Part shown: in pieces, positions 22,172 through 33,254 of the stretch
Layout: each line of letters starts with the position of its first letter
How positions within the stretch are numbered: the stretch's first letter is position 1
Source: Buchnera aphidicola (Macrosiphum euphorbiae)
GTDB taxonomy: Bacteria > Pseudomonadota > Gammaproteobacteria > Enterobacterales > Enterobacteriaceae
Reading direction: 5' to 3'
NCBI RefSeq assembly: GCF_005237295.1
Contig: NZ_CP033006.1
Location: 124,001-188,000 of the forward strand
Length of the DNA: 64,000 nt
Position numbers and translations under genes: made by a program
The notes under the pieces: model-generated
The model's input: the letters and a program-made list of their open reading frames with translations, nothing else
Told to the model about the DNA's origin: nothing
The model's database searches: none

Positions 22172-22936
22172 TTATAATAATATAGTAGAAAAAATTTTTC
22201 TAAAAATCAACATTGTAGGATGAAATTGTATAGCAATTAAGCTTAAAATTCCAGATGACATAGTTAAAATTGCTAACCATCCAATCTTGTTCTTAGTAAA
22301 GAAAGAAGTAGTATTATCTACATGATTTTTTCTTATTTTCCACCATTTTGATATTAGCCATGTTCCGATCCATATCAAAATTGCAATGAGTAATAAGAGC
22401 CATTTAAAATAATTATTTTGAGAGCTTTGGGGTATTTTTATAGCAATTCCGGTGACTATACCAGGAAAAAAATATACTGGAGGCCACAATATACATCCAA
22501 TAATACTAGGAAGAATGAATTTTTTTAATGGTAATTTCAACATACCAGAAACCATTGGTATTAATGGCCTAGTCGGACCTATAAACCGTCCGATAATAAT
22601 AGTCATCATACTATGTCTATGCAATACGAATTTAGTTTTATCGAGTAATTTTTGATTTTTTTTTAAAAAATTAAAATTACATAGCCAATTTTTAAAATAC
22701 AAGCCAATATAATATGAAATCCAATCACCTAACAAACATCCTATTGTGCCAGATATCCAAGCAGGATAGAATAATAATTTTCCATCACCTATAAACGTTC
22801 CTAATGTAGTCATTAAAATAATACCAGGAAGTAATAATCCTACTAAAGCAAGAGATTCTAAGAAAGAAACAACACCAACGACTAAAAGAGAGTATGCTAA
22901 CGATTGTGTTATAAAAGATATTAACCAAGATTCCAT
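22172..22936 (-). CDS. yabI: DedA-family membrane protein YabI
   Basis: Inner-membrane protein of the DedA family. 254 residues, the same length as E. coli YabI, with the family signatures FLESLALVGLLLPG, GDWISYYIG and GRFIGPTRPLIPMVSGM, and several transmembrane helices. DedA proteins are linked to envelope integrity, and some relatives recycle undecaprenyl phosphate; YabI's own substrate is not settled. It converges on rplY and diverges from surA. Confidence 0.95.
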   Translation of the reverse strand: MESWLISFITQSLAYSLLVVGVVSFLESLALVGLLLPGIILMTTLGTFIGDGKLLFYPAWISGTIGCLLGDWISYYIGLYFKNWLCNFNFLKKNQKLLDKTKFVLHRHSMMTIIIGRFIGPTRPLIPMVSGMLKLPLKKFILPSIIGCILWPPVYFFPGIVTGIAIKIPQSSQNNYFKWLLLLIAILIWIGTWLISKWWKIRKNHVDNTTSFFTKNKIGWLAILTMSSGILSLIAIQFHPTMLIFRKIFSTILL

Positions 22937-23150
22937 AAATTCTCATTATTTTAGGGTGTATTAAAAATAAATTTTTGCATAAATAATTTATACTTTATAT
23001 TTTTTTTAAACTAACCTCAAGAAAATATTATAAATTTATTTTAATTTTTTTTAATACCTGTAAAGAAAATCATAAAAAATATTTTTTATTATATTATTAA
23101 TAATGAAAATATTTTGGTATAAAACACTTATTTATAAAAGAAGAATTGTA

Positions 23151-24443
23151 ATGAAAGTATGTATTTTTTTATTTTTTTATATTTTTACTGGCATTTTTTA
23201 TGTTTTAGCAAAAGATAATCACATAGATCAAATTGCAGCCATTGTTAATGATCAAATCATATTAAATAGTGATGTAAATAAAATTCTTTTTTTATTAAAA
23301 AAAGAAGGTAGAAATTTTAAAATTCCTTTAAAAAATAATTTTTTAAAAGAAAAAGTAGTTCAAAAATTAATTGTAGATTCTTTAATATTACAAGAAGCAA
23401 ATAGAATGAATATTAAAGTGACTGCAGAACAAATTGATAGTGTTATTAAAAATATTGCTGTAAAAAAAAATATTAGTTTTAAGCAATTAAAAAATCATAT
23501 TTTATTTCATAATCTTCACGATCATTTGTATTATGACAACTATATGAAAAATATTGAAAAATTATTAAAAATAAAAATAATACAAGATTATCAACTTCGT
23601 AAACGCATTAATATTTCTGAACAAGAAATCAGTTTTATTTTTAAAAAACTCGTGGAAAATAATAAAAAATTTAAAAAAATAAATTTAAGCTATATTTTAC
23701 TGCCTTTTTCAAAAAAAGATTCTGATGATACTATTAAAAATAGAAAAGAAACAGCAGAAAAAATCGTAAAAAAACTTCAAAAAGGTTATAATTTTGAAAA
23801 ATTATTCATAAATTGTAAAAAAAATAGATCTATTTTTTTAGTAAAAAAAAGTTTTTGGATGCATTTTTTAGATATACAAAATAATTTTTCTGAAACTTTA
23901 AATATTTTTAAAAACGGACAAATTTTAGGGCCTTTTTTAGGAGACAAAGGATTTTATATTTTAAAAGTGAATGATATTAAAAATAATAATGAGACGATTG
24001 AAACTGAATTTTACATACAACACTGTTTAATAAAGCCATCTATTGTTTTAACAGATGTAGAATCAAAAAAGAATATTTTTAGTATATATAAAAACATTAA
24101 AAAAGGACTTTATAATTTTGATGATGCAGTTAAAAACTTATCTCATGACTCTTATTCATCTAATAAAAAAGGTGATTTAGGATGGATTTCAAAAGAATTA
24201 TTTAGTTTTAATTTTAATAAAGAATTACTATATTTAAATAAAAATGAAATTAGCAAACCTATTAAATCTGATTTTGGATGGCATATATTTAAATTACTAG
24301 ATAAACGTGAAGTAGATCAGTTTTATAACTTCAAAAAAAAACAAGCTTATAATATTCTATTAAACCAGAAAATGAAACTAGAAAAGCGTAAATGGATAGA
24401 AGAACTTAAAAATATTGCTTATATCAAAATTATAAGTTCATAA
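23151..24443 (+). CDS. surA: Periplasmic chaperone/peptidyl-prolyl isomerase SurA
   Basis: Escorts outer-membrane proteins to the BAM complex. Starting at the ATG of MKVCIFLFFYIF gives 430 residues (E. coli 428) and a good signal peptide, cleaved after about A20. An upstream in-frame ATG at 23103 would bury it behind 16 residues. Order: N-domain (IAAIVNDQIILNSDV), two parvulin domains (the second with GDLGWI and SDFGWHIFKLL), C-terminal helix. The sequence is diverged. pdxA, which lies between surA and ksgA in E. coli, is absent. Confidence 0.93.
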   Translation: MKVCIFLFFYIFTGIFYVLAKDNHIDQIAAIVNDQIILNSDVNKILFLLKKEGRNFKIPLKNNFLKEKVVQKLIVDSLILQEANRMNIKVTAEQIDSVIKNIAVKKNISFKQLKNHILFHNLHDHLYYDNYMKNIEKLLKIKIIQDYQLRKRINISEQEISFIFKKLVENNKKFKKINLSYILLPFSKKDSDDTIKNRKETAEKIVKKLQKGYNFEKLFINCKKNRSIFLVKKSFWMHFLDIQNNFSETLNIFKNGQILGPFLGDKGFYILKVNDIKNNNETIETEFYIQHCLIKPSIVLTDVESKKNIFSIYKNIKKGLYNFDDAVKNLSHDSYSSNKKGDLGWISKELFSFNFNKELLYLNKNEISKPIKSDFGWHIFKLLDKREVDQFYNFKKKQAYNILLNQKMKLEKRKWIEELKNIAYIKIISS

Positions 24444-24493
24444 GTATATTTTCTTTAAATACATTTAAATTTTAAATAAGTTAATATAAATTT

Positions 24494-25330
24494 ATGATTA
24501 TAAAAAATTTCAAAAAACATTTTCCTTTGAAAAAGTATGGACAAAATTTTCTTGTAAATAAAAATACTATTCAAGATATTGTTAAAATCATTAACCCCAA
24601 GACAAAACAAACATTAATAGAAATTGGACCTGGATTAGCCGCACTAACTAAACCAATCTGTCAATTATTAGAAGAACTTATTGTCATTGAAGTAGATCCT
24701 AATTTATTATTTTTATTAAAAAAACGTTCATTTTATTCAAAATTAATAGTTTTTTGTCAAAGCGCGTTAAATTTTAATTATGTAGATTTATTTTATAAGA
24801 AAAAACAATTAATTCGTATTTTTGGAAATTTACCATATAATATTTCTACATCTTTGATTATATTATTGTTTAAACAAATTCAATTTATTCAAGATATGAA
24901 TTTTATGTTGCAGAAGGAAGTTGCTGAAAGATTAGTTTCTATTCCTGGTAATAAATCTTATGGTCGTTTAAGTATTATATCTCAATATTACTGTAATATT
25001 AAAATATTATTAGACGTTAGACCTGAAGATTTTCAACCTATTCCTAAAGTGAGTTCTGTTTTTATTAATTTAACTCCTCATACCAATTCTCCTTATTTTG
25101 TTTATGACATAAATATTCTAAGTTATGTTACAAAAAATGCTTTTCAGAATAGAAGGAAAATTTTACGTCATAATTTAAAAAATCTATTTTCTGAAAAAGA
25201 ACTAATTATATTAAACATCGATTCAAATTTACGAGCTGAAAATATTTCTATTTTTCAGTATTGTCAATTATCTAATTATTTATATAAAAAATTAAATGCT
25301 ATTTCAAAAGTTAATAAAATTAACTTTTAA
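24494..25330 (+). CDS. ksgA: 16S rRNA dimethyladenosine transferase
   Basis: Dimethylates A1518 and A1519 in the 3' hairpin of 16S rRNA during late 30S assembly. 278 residues (E. coli 273): GQNFLVNK, SAM-binding motif EIGPGLAALT (43-52), catalytic NLPYNIS (112-118) and the C-terminal ARKxLRH-like FQNRRKILRHNLK. It follows surA by 50 bases and precedes apaH by 33; apaG, between them in E. coli, is gone. Confidence 0.97.
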   Translation: MIIKNFKKHFPLKKYGQNFLVNKNTIQDIVKIINPKTKQTLIEIGPGLAALTKPICQLLEELIVIEVDPNLLFLLKKRSFYSKLIVFCQSALNFNYVDLFYKKKQLIRIFGNLPYNISTSLIILLFKQIQFIQDMNFMLQKEVAERLVSIPGNKSYGRLSIISQYYCNIKILLDVRPEDFQPIPKVSSVFINLTPHTNSPYFVYDINILSYVTKNAFQNRRKILRHNLKNLFSEKELIILNIDSNLRAENISIFQYCQLSNYLYKKLNAISKVNKINF

Positions 25331-25363
25331 TACTCTGATTTTTATTTTAAGAGATGATAATAT

Positions 25364-26179
25364 ATGAGTACTTATTTTATAAGTGATATACACGGTTGTT
25401 ATAAAGAATTTAGAATGCTGTTAAAACAATCATCTTTTAATACTAAGAAAGATTATTTGTGGATTGCAGGTGATTTAGTATCTAGAGGTCCCAATTCTCT
25501 TGATGTTGTAAAATATCTTTATTCTTTAAAAGATAGAGTAAAAATAGTTTTAGGTAATCATGATATTAATTTAATTGCAGTACATGCTGGTGTCAAGAAA
25601 AATAAAAAAGAAAATTGCTTTGATGAATTTCTTTCTTCATCAGATAGTACTAACTTAATAAATTGGCTTCGTTGTCAACCTCTTTTAAAAGTTGACGAAA
25701 AACGTAAAATTATTATGGTACATGCGGGAATTAGTCCACAATGGGATATTAATATAGCAAAATTTTGTGCATTAGAAATTAACTATTTTTTATCGGGTAA
25801 AAATTATTCTGTATTTCTACAAGATATATATAATAATAAAATAAATTTTTGGCAATTAAACCTAAACCCATTAGATAAACTACGATATGCTATAAATGCT
25901 TTTACAAGAATGCGATATTGTCATCCTGATGCTCGATTAAATATGTCGTATAAGCAATCTCCTAGTTTTGTTAAATATCCTTTAAAACCATGGTTTTTAA
26001 TACCGTCTAATATTTCAAAATTTTATTCTATTTTTTTTGGACACTGGTCTTCTTTAAAAGGAACTTATATACCTAAACCTTTTTTTGCATTAGATGGTGG
26101 TTGTTGTTGGGGAGAAGAATTAATTATGTTCCGATGGGAAGATAAAAAATGGTTTTCACAAGCTTTTTTATCAAAATAA
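25364..26179 (+). CDS. apaH: Diadenosine tetraphosphatase (symmetrical)
   Basis: Hydrolyses Ap4A to two ADP, removing a by-product of aminoacyl-tRNA synthetases. 271 residues (E. coli about 280). Metallophosphoesterase motifs: SDIHGCY, GDLVSRGPNS, LGNHD, VHAGISPQWD and the C-terminal GHWSSL with DGGCCWG. All metal ligands appear present. It converges on folA, 35 bases away. Confidence 0.97.
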   Translation: MSTYFISDIHGCYKEFRMLLKQSSFNTKKDYLWIAGDLVSRGPNSLDVVKYLYSLKDRVKIVLGNHDINLIAVHAGVKKNKKENCFDEFLSSSDSTNLINWLRCQPLLKVDEKRKIIMVHAGISPQWDINIAKFCALEINYFLSGKNYSVFLQDIYNNKINFWQLNLNPLDKLRYAINAFTRMRYCHPDARLNMSYKQSPSFVKYPLKPWFLIPSNISKFYSIFFGHWSSLKGTYIPKPFFALDGGCCWGEELIMFRWEDKKWFSQAFLSK

Positions 26180-26214
26180 TTTATATGAATTACTTATTTT
26201 GAAAAATATTTACT

Positions 26215-26697
26215 TTATCTTGATAGAATTTCAAAATAATAGTTATATGGATTGACTGAATTTTTAAGATTTCTTTTTCTAAATAAAACTTTCCAAGATG
26301 GAAATAATCTATATTCGGGAAAATAAGAATCACCAATAATATTGATATCTATATGAGTTAAATATAATTTATTAGCATAAAATAACATTTCTTTATATAT
26401 TTTAGCTCCTCCGATAACCATAATTTCTTGATTGCATGTCGCAGAGATAATTGCATCAGATATTGAATTAGCCCAAATTATACCTTTTTTTTTGATTTTA
26501 TTAGTGCTAATAACTATATTTTTACGCATTGGTAAAGGTTTTTTAATAGATTCCCAAGTTAAACGACCCATAATAATATTTTTATTTATTGTTTTTTGTT
26601 TAAACCATTTTAAATCTTCTGGAAGATACCAAGGAATTGTATTATTATTCCCAATCACAAAGTTATTAGACATAGCAGCGATCAGACTTATATTCAT
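26215..26697 (-). CDS. folA: Dihydrofolate reductase
   Basis: Reduces dihydrofolate to tetrahydrofolate with NADPH. 160 residues (E. coli 159): IAAMSNNFVIG, W23, the catalytic acid D28 in PEDLKWF, MGRLTWESI and VIGGAKIYKEML. The start ATG has no strong ribosome site close by (AAGGA lies about 12 bases upstream). It is downstream of carB in the same direction across a 101-base spacer with a long hairpin. Confidence 0.97.
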   Translation of the reverse strand: MNISLIAAMSNNFVIGNNNTIPWYLPEDLKWFKQKTINKNIIMGRLTWESIKKPLPMRKNIVISTNKIKKKGIIWANSISDAIISATCNQEIMVIGGAKIYKEMLFYANKLYLTHIDINIIGDSYFPEYRLFPSWKVLFRKRNLKNSVNPYNYYFEILSR

Positions 26698-26723
26698 GAG
26701 GAAATAGAGTTCCTTAATATGAA

Positions 26724-26753
26724 TTATAAATATGTTTCACAACATATTTATAA
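26724..26753 (-). terminator. Perfect 13-pair hairpin between carB and folA
   Basis: TTATAAATATGTT (26724-26736) pairs perfectly with its complement at 26741-26753 around a four-base loop. It lies between the carB stop and folA. On the minus strand no T run follows, so it could be a weak terminator, an mRNA 3' stabiliser or a processing site. Confidence 0.45.
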
Positions 26754-26798
26754 AAATTTATTTAATTTAAGCGAAATAGATTATTTTTTATGATAAAG

Positions 26799-29700
26799 TT
26801 ATTGTATTTTTTTATGCATCTCTTGTAAAGATTTAACATTTTTTGTTGGGTTTTCATTTAAGGCCATAACAGTTGCAAAAGCTCCATTGACTGTTGTATC
26901 ATAGTGTACTTTATATTGAAGAGCACTTTGACATATTAGTTTTGAATCTTTTAATCCTTGATGACAAGATGTAGTATTAACAATATAAGAGTACTCCCCG
27001 TTTTTTAAACGATCCTGTATGTGAGGACGTCCTTCATGTACTTTATTTACTAACCTAGACGCAATTCCAGACTTTCTCAAAGCTATAGATGTACCTCTGG
27101 TTGCATCTATCTTGAAACCTATCTTTTTTAATTTAACTGCTAGGTTTACAATATTATTTTTATCATCATCTCTGACTGAAAGTAGTATACGACCTGTTCT
27201 TTTCATATTCGTATGAGCGCCTAACATAGCTTTAGAGAAAGCTTCGGAAAAATTTTTTCCAATGCCCATTACTTCTCCTGTAGAACGCATTTCTGGACCT
27301 AATATAGGATCTACACCTTGAAATTTATCAAATGGAAGAACGGCTTCTTTTACTGAGAAATATGGTGGAATAATTTCTTTAATAAAACCTTGTTCTAATA
27401 ATGTTTTTCCACACATTACTCGAACAGAAATTTTTGCCAATGCAAGACCTGTTGCTTTCGAAACGAATGGAACTGTACGCGCTGCTCTTGGATTTACTTC
27501 GATAATATAGATTATATTATTTTTAATAGCGAACTGCACATTCATTAATCCTCTTACAGATAATTCTAAAGCTAGTTTTTTTACTTCATTTCTAATTTCA
27601 TTTTGAACTTTATCAGTTAAAGTATATGCTGGTAATGAGCATGCAGAATCGCCAGAATGAACTCCAGCTTGTTCAATATGCTCCATGATTCCTCCAATTA
27701 AAACTGTTTTGCCATCACATATAGCGTCTACATCTACTTCTGTAGCATAATCTAAATATTGATCTAATAAAATAGGCGTCGTATTATTTTCTTTTAATAC
27801 TGTTTTGAAATAATTTTCTAATCCGTGTGATTCATACACAATTTCCATTGCTCTACCACCTAAAACATAAGATGGTCGTACCATTATTGGATAACCAATT
27901 ATTTTAGCTTTTTTATGAGCTTCTTCTAAAGTAAAAACTGTTGCATTTAAAGGTTGTTGTAACTTTAATTTAGTGACAGTTTTTTGAAAACGATCACGAT
28001 CTTCTGCGTTATCAATAGCATCTGGACTTGTTCCTATAATAGGAACACCTTCTTTTTCAAATGCACGTGCTAATTTTAAAGGTGTTTGTCCTCCATATTG
28101 AATAATAATTCCTTTAGGTTTTTCTATTCTTACTATTTCTAAAATATTTTCTAATGTAATTGGTTCAAAGTATAGTCTATCTGAAATATCATAATCAGTA
28201 GATACTGTTTCTGGATTGCAGTTAATCATGATTGCTTCGAAACCATCTTCTCGTAAAGCCTGAGCAGCATGTACACAGCAATAGTCAAATTCTATACCTT
28301 GTCCTATTCTATTAGGACCACCACCTAATATAATAATTTTTTTATCATTTTTATTGGGATATGATTCACATTCATCCTCCCATGTTGAATACATATAAGC
28401 TGTTTCAGTTGAAAATTCAGCTGAACATGTGTCAATTCTTTTATAGACAGGATGTAAATTTAGTTTATAACGTAACTTTCTTATTTCGCTTTCATTTTTT
28501 TGTGTTAGTATTCCAATTCGTTGATCAGAAAAACCTTTTCTTTTAATAAAATAAAGAAAATCTCGTTGTAATCCAATAAATCCATGTTTTATAATTTTTT
28601 TCTCTAAGAGAATAATTTCTTCAATTTGAATAAGAAACCATGGATCAATTGATGTTAAATTAAATACATCGTTTACAGACATACCAGCTCGGAATGCATC
28701 ACCTATATACCAAATACGTTCAGAACCAGCATCTTTTAATTCATGTCTAATTTTGATTAAATATTCTGGATCAAGATGAGATATTTTAGAATCAAAACCA
28801 CTAACACCTATTTCTAAACCACGAATAGCTTTTTGTATAGATTCTTGGAAAGTACGACCTATTGCCATTACTTCTCCGACAGATTTCATTTGTGTAGTCA
28901 ATCTATCATCACATCCTAGAAATTTTTCAAAATTAAATCTGGGAATCTTTGTTACTATATAATCTATTGATGGTTCAAATGATGCAGTAGTATTCATTCC
29001 TGTTATATCATTTGCAAGTTCATCTAATGTATATCCAATGGCTAGTTTAGCTGCGATTTTTGCAATAGGAAATCCTGTTGCTTTAGATGCTAATGCAGAA
29101 GAACGAGAAACTCTAGGATTCATTTCAATAACAATCATTCGACCGTTTTTTGGGTTGATTGCGAATTGTACATTAGAACCTCCTGTTTCTACGCCTATTT
29201 CTCGTAAAATTGACATAGATGCATTTCTCATTACTTGATATTCTTTATCAGTAAGAGTTTGTGCAGGTGCAACAGTAATTGAATCACCCGTATGAATTCC
29301 CATTGGATCTAAATTTTCAATTGAACAAACTATAATGCAATTATTATTTTTATCTCGAACAACTTCCATTTCATATTCCTTCCAACCAATAAGTGACTCA
29401 TCAATTAGAAGTTCTGTACTAGGAGATAATTTAAGTCCTCTTTCACATATTTTTTCAAATTCTTCATGATTGTAAGCAATTCCTCCTCCATGTCCACCCA
29501 TAGTAAAAGAGGGACGAATAATACATGGAAAACCTACATTATTTAAAACTATAAATGCTTCTTGAATATTATGCGCAATACCACATTTTGCAGTTTCTAA
29601 ATTCAGTTTCCTCATAGAGTCTTCAAATAATTTTCGATTTTCAGCTTTTTTAATTGCATTAACTGTTGCACCTATTATTTTCACTCCATATTTATCTAAA

Positions 29701-30020
29701 ATACCTTTATGATCTAATTCTAAAGCACAGTTTAAAGCTGTTTGTCCTCCCATAGTTGGAAGAAGTGCATCGGGTTTTTCTTTTTGAATAATTTTTTCTA
29801 CTATTTTCCAGTGAATTGGTTCGATATATGTAGCATCAGCCATACAAGGATCTGTCATAATAGTTGCAGGATTAGAATTTACAAGAATTATTTTGTATCC
29901 TTCTTCTTTTAAAGCTTTACAAGCTTGTGCACCTGAATAGTCAAATTCACATGCTTGTCCAATCACTATTGGACCTGCACCAAGAATTAAAATTGATTTT
30001 ATATCAGTAGATTTAGGCAT
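26799..30020 (-). CDS. carB: Carbamoyl-phosphate synthase large subunit
   Basis: Makes carbamoyl phosphate from bicarbonate, ATP and ammonia channelled from CarA, for arginine and pyrimidines. 1073 residues, as in E. coli: two ATP-grasp halves (starting [17 protein letters not shown] and [17 protein letters not shown]) and a C-terminal allosteric domain with DATRGTS and [14 protein letters not shown], keeping the threonines and lysine that bind UMP/IMP in E. coli. The regulatory domain therefore looks intact. It follows carA by 17 bases. Confidence 0.99.
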   Translation of the reverse strand: MPKSTDIKSILILGAGPIVIGQACEFDYSGAQACKALKEEGYKIILVNSNPATIMTDPCMADATYIEPIHWKIVEKIIQKEKPDALLPTMGGQTALNCALELDHKGILDKYGVKIIGATVNAIKKAENRKLFEDSMRKLNLETAKCGIAHNIQEAFIVLNNVGFPCIIRPSFTMGGHGGGIAYNHEEFEKICERGLKLSPSTELLIDESLIGWKEYEMEVVRDKNNNCIIVCSIENLDPMGIHTGDSITVAPAQTLTDKEYQVMRNASMSILREIGVETGGSNVQFAINPKNGRMIVIEMNPRVSRSSALASKATGFPIAKIAAKLAIGYTLDELANDITGMNTTASFEPSIDYIVTKIPRFNFEKFLGCDDRLTTQMKSVGEVMAIGRTFQESIQKAIRGLEIGVSGFDSKISHLDPEYLIKIRHELKDAGSERIWYIGDAFRAGMSVNDVFNLTSIDPWFLIQIEEIILLEKKIIKHGFIGLQRDFLYFIKRKGFSDQRIGILTQKNESEIRKLRYKLNLHPVYKRIDTCSAEFSTETAYMYSTWEDECESYPNKNDKKIIILGGGPNRIGQGIEFDYCCVHAAQALREDGFEAIMINCNPETVSTDYDISDRLYFEPITLENILEIVRIEKPKGIIIQYGGQTPLKLARAFEKEGVPIIGTSPDAIDNAEDRDRFQKTVTKLKLQQPLNATVFTLEEAHKKAKIIGYPIMVRPSYVLGGRAMEIVYESHGLENYFKTVLKENNTTPILLDQYLDYATEVDVDAICDGKTVLIGGIMEHIEQAGVHSGDSACSLPAYTLTDKVQNEIRNEVKKLALELSVRGLMNVQFAIKNNIIYIIEVNPRAARTVPFVSKATGLALAKISVRVMCGKTLLEQGFIKEIIPPYFSVKEAVLPFDKFQGVDPILGPEMRSTGEVMGIGKNFSEAFSKAMLGAHTNMKRTGRILLSVRDDDKNNIVNLAVKLKKIGFKIDATRGTSIALRKSGIASRLVNKVHEGRPHIQDRLKNGEYSYIVNTTSCHQGLKDSKLICQSALQYKVHYDTTVNGAFATVMALNENPTKNVKSLQEMHKKIQ

Positions 30021-30037
30021 TTTTTTTCCCTAATTAA

Positions 30038-31186
30038 TTACTGAGTTTTAGTTTTTTGATAAATGATTAATTTAATGAAATGATCAAATAAAGATGAAGC
30101 ATCATGTGGTCCAGGGCTTGCCTCTGGATGACCTTGAAAACTAAAAGCTAGTTTATTGGTTAAAGATAGTCCTTGTAATGTGCCATCGAAAAGAGAACTA
30201 TGTGTAATTTCTATGTTATTTGGTAGATTTTTATTATCTACAGTGAAACTATGATTTTGAGATGTGATAATAACTCGGTTGTTTTTAATTTCCTTAACGG
30301 GATGATTGGCGCCATGATGTCCAAATTTCATTTTTATAATTTTAGCTCCGCTAGCTAAAGCAAGTAGTTGGTGTCCTAAACATATTCCAAAAATAGGGAT
30401 ATTAATTTTTAAAAAATATTGGATAGCATCAATAGCATAACGGCAAGGTCTTGGATCACCTGGCCCATTAGATAAGAAAATTCCATCTGGAGATAAATTT
30501 AAAACTACTTTTGGATCTGTTTGAGCAGGAACAATTGTTAAATAGCATCCTCTATCTACGAGCATACGAAGTATATTTCTTTTTACTCCAAAATCGTATA
30601 CAACAATATGAAATAAAAATTTCTGTTTGTTAATAGAAATAAAATTTTTTTTATTAAAAGTGAAACTGCCTTGTTTCCAATTATAAATAAATTTAGTAGA
30701 AACTTCTTTTGCTAAATCTAAACCTTGTAAACTTAAGAAGTTTTTAGCTTTTTCATGCGCTATAGTATAATTGTGTTTTTTATCTTCTATAATACATCCA
30801 TTTTGCGAACCTTTTGTGCGTAAAATACGTGTTAATTTTCTTGTGTCAATATCAGATATTGCAACAATATTATTCTCTTTTAAGTAGGAAGATAGATTTT
30901 TTTTATTTCGATAATTACTTGAAACTGGTGATAAATCACGAATAATAAGACCTTTTACATGAATTTTAGATGATTCTTCATCATTAGAATTAGTTCCAAC
31001 ATTGCCAATATGAGGATGAGTTAATGTCACGATTTGATGTGAATAAGAGGGATCAGTAATTATTTCTTGGTAACCAGTTATTGATGTATTAAAAACAACT
31101 TCACCTACAGTTATTCCTTTAGCCCCAATAGCTCGTCCGTGAAATCTAGTCCCGTCTTCTAAAACTAGTACTGCTGATTGGCTCAA
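30038..31186 (-). CDS. carA: Carbamoyl-phosphate synthase small subunit (TTG start)
   Basis: Glutamine amidotransferase subunit that supplies ammonia to CarB. From TTG at 31186 ([11 protein letters not shown]) it has 382 residues, exactly the E. coli length, and catalytic C269 in GICLGHQ falls on the E. coli number; the [10 protein letters not shown] triad stretch is intact. An ATG at 31198 in frame overlaps the ribosome site itself: GGAGG (31196-31192) stands 5 bases before the TTG, so the TTG is the likely start, as in E. coli. Confidence 0.95.
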   Translation of the reverse strand: MSQSAVLVLEDGTRFHGRAIGAKGITVGEVVFNTSITGYQEIITDPSYSHQIVTLTHPHIGNVGTNSNDEESSKIHVKGLIIRDLSPVSSNYRNKKNLSSYLKENNIVAISDIDTRKLTRILRTKGSQNGCIIEDKKHNYTIAHEKAKNFLSLQGLDLAKEVSTKFIYNWKQGSFTFNKKNFISINKQKFLFHIVVYDFGVKRNILRMLVDRGCYLTIVPAQTDPKVVLNLSPDGIFLSNGPGDPRPCRYAIDAIQYFLKINIPIFGICLGHQLLALASGAKIIKMKFGHHGANHPVKEIKNNRVIITSQNHSFTVDNKNLPNNIEITHSSLFDGTLQGLSLTNKLAFSFQGHPEASPGPHDASSLFDHFIKLIIYQKTKTQ

Positions 31187-31412
31187 AACATCCTCCATTA
31201 AAAAAACTTTTTTTTATATGCTAATTTTTATTACTGTTGTATTAATTACATTTTATTTTAACTAAAATTAATATTTTTGTCTATTATCATGACAAACATT
31301 TATATTTTGTTAAAAATCATATAATTTAATTGAGATTAAATATTTTTCAAATATGAGTTTATATTAGATAATAATAAAATTATTAATAAAATGCGTTGTT
31401 ATTCATTTATTA

Positions 31413-32222
31413 TTAAAATGATAGCACATCTTTCATATCAAATAGACCTTCATTTTTTTTGTGAATCCATAAAGCTGAGTGTATAGCACCTTTAGCAAAA
31501 GATTTTCTATTAGATGCAGTATGAGTAATTTTAATTTCTTCACTAGAACTAGAAAACATAACACTATGTTTTCCAATAATATTACCTGCACGTACAATAG
31601 AAAATCCAATTTTTTTTGCATCTCTGATTTCAGTTATTCCTTTTTTATAATATATAGAATGTTTGTTTAAATCCCAATTCATTACTTTTGATATAACTTC
31701 GCCTATTGCTAAAGCTGTACCTGAAGGAGAATCTATTTTATTACGATGATGATATTCAATAATATCCATATCAGAATTTTTTCCTATAACTTGAGTAGTT
31801 TTTTCAATTAATTGAAACAGCAAATTAATTCCTATGCTAAAATTTGATGATACGATCATAGCAATATTTTGAGAATAGGATTTTATGATATTGATTTCTT
31901 CTCTTGAAAACCCAGTAGTTCCGATGATAATATTTTTTTTAAATTTATTACAGTATTGTAGATATTTTAATGTACTACTAGGTTTAGTAAAATCAATTAA
32001 AACATCAAAATCATTTTTTTTTATATTTAACATATCAGTAATACAGACATCCATTTTGCCTATTCTGAGAATGTCACCAATATCTTTTCCAATTAGCGGG
32101 TGATTTTTTTGAACTAAGGCTGCTGTTAAATATGCATGATCATGTTTTCGTATTTCTTTAATAAGTATTTGACCCATACGACCCATAGGACCAGTAATTG
32201 CAATACGAGTTTTTTTATTCAT
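31413..32222 (-). CDS. dapB: Dihydrodipicolinate reductase
   Basis: Reduces dihydrodipicolinate in the lysine/diaminopimelate pathway, serving both the cell wall and the host's need for lysine. The chosen ATG (MNKKTRIAITG) aligns with E. coli; it overlaps the ispH stop by 8 bases. Upstream ATGs at 32237 and 32231 are in frame. Motifs: nucleotide loop GPMGRMG, IGTTGFS, catalytic EYHHRNKIDSPSGTA. About 269 residues (E. coli 273). It ends with GLFDMKDVLSF. Confidence 0.96.
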   Translation of the reverse strand: MNKKTRIAITGPMGRMGQILIKEIRKHDHAYLTAALVQKNHPLIGKDIGDILRIGKMDVCITDMLNIKKNDFDVLIDFTKPSSTLKYLQYCNKFKKNIIIGTTGFSREEINIIKSYSQNIAMIVSSNFSIGINLLFQLIEKTTQVIGKNSDMDIIEYHHRNKIDSPSGTALAIGEVISKVMNWDLNKHSIYYKKGITEIRDAKKIGFSIVRAGNIIGKHSVMFSSSSEEIKITHTASNRKSFAKGAIHSALWIHKKNEGLFDMKDVLSF

Positions 32223-33186
32223 TTTTTTCATCCGCATCGTGTAAAATTGTTTTGATGTTTAATAGTTTTTTAGGCATTTTAAAAATTTTTTTTTCTTTAA
32301 TACCTATCATTTCTATTGGTTTATTAGCACCTAGTTTTTGTAAATGTTGGATTACTTCTGTTACTAATATTTCTGGTGCAGATGCACCGGCTGTAATACC
32401 GATATAATTTTTATTTTTTAACCATTTTTCTTTAATATCAAGAAAAGATTCAATAAGTTTTGTATATGTACCAGTTTCTTTTCCTAATTCCATCAGACGA
32501 TTAGAATTAGAAGAATTCCTTGAACCTATTACAAATATTATATCAGTTACTTGAGATAATTTACGAACTGCTATTTGACGATTAATTGTTGCATAACAGA
32601 TATCTTCTTTAATAGGACCAGAAATCTTTGGAAATTTATTTTTTAAAGCAGTAATGATATTTTTTGTATTTGTAATAGATAGAGTAGTTTGTGTAACAAA
32701 ATTTAATTTTTGATGATTTTTAACAGATAAATTATTTACGTCTTTTACAGATTCGACAAGATATATTTTTCCATTTTTGTTGTTATATTGTCCCATTGTA
32801 CCTTCTACTTCAGGATGTCCTTTATGACCAATAAGAATTGTTTCTATTCCTTTATTGCTAGATTTTGAGACCTCTACGTGTACTTTTTCTACTAAAGGAC
32901 AAGTGGCATTTAATATAATTAAATGTTTTTTTATCGCTTCTTGTACAACTTTTTTTGATACACCATGTGCAGAAAAAATAACTACTGAATGATCTGGAAT
33001 TTGTGAAATTTTTTCAACAAAAATAACACCTTTTTTACGTAATTCATTGATAACATATTGGTTATGTACAAGTTCATGTCTGATATAAATTGTTTTTTTA
33101 TAAATTTTTAATGCATTTTCAACTATTGAAATTGCTCTTTTAACGCCAGCACAAAAGCCTCGAGGGTTGGTTAGTATAATATTCAC
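32215..33186 (-). CDS. ispH: HMBPP reductase (4Fe-4S), last step of MEP isoprenoid pathway
   Basis: Converts HMBPP to isopentenyl and dimethylallyl diphosphates. 323 residues (E. coli 316) with the three cluster cysteines C12 (GFCAGVKRA), C96 (ATCPLV) and C197 (DICYAT) at family positions, plus the HELVHN and SAHGVS substrate-binding histidines. It overlaps dapB by 8 bases and follows lspA by 68; fkpB, between them in E. coli, is missing. ispE of the same pathway is in this window. Confidence 0.98.
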   Translation of the reverse strand: MNIILTNPRGFCAGVKRAISIVENALKIYKKTIYIRHELVHNQYVINELRKKGVIFVEKISQIPDHSVVIFSAHGVSKKVVQEAIKKHLIILNATCPLVEKVHVEVSKSSNKGIETILIGHKGHPEVEGTMGQYNNKNGKIYLVESVKDVNNLSVKNHQKLNFVTQTTLSITNTKNIITALKNKFPKISGPIKEDICYATINRQIAVRKLSQVTDIIFVIGSRNSSNSNRLMELGKETGTYTKLIESFLDIKEKWLKNKNYIGITAGASAPEILVTEVIQHLQKLGANKPIEMIGIKEKKIFKMPKKLLNIKTILHDADEKNE

Positions 33187-33254
33187 TCTATGATCTCTGG
33201 AATATGCATATTAATAGTGATTAAATATTATATAAATTATTTAATTTTTTATAT

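Noticed and set aside
28361-29238. Open frames on the plus strand opposite carB
   Set aside because: They lie entirely within the highly conserved carB and have no ribosome site or recognisable content.
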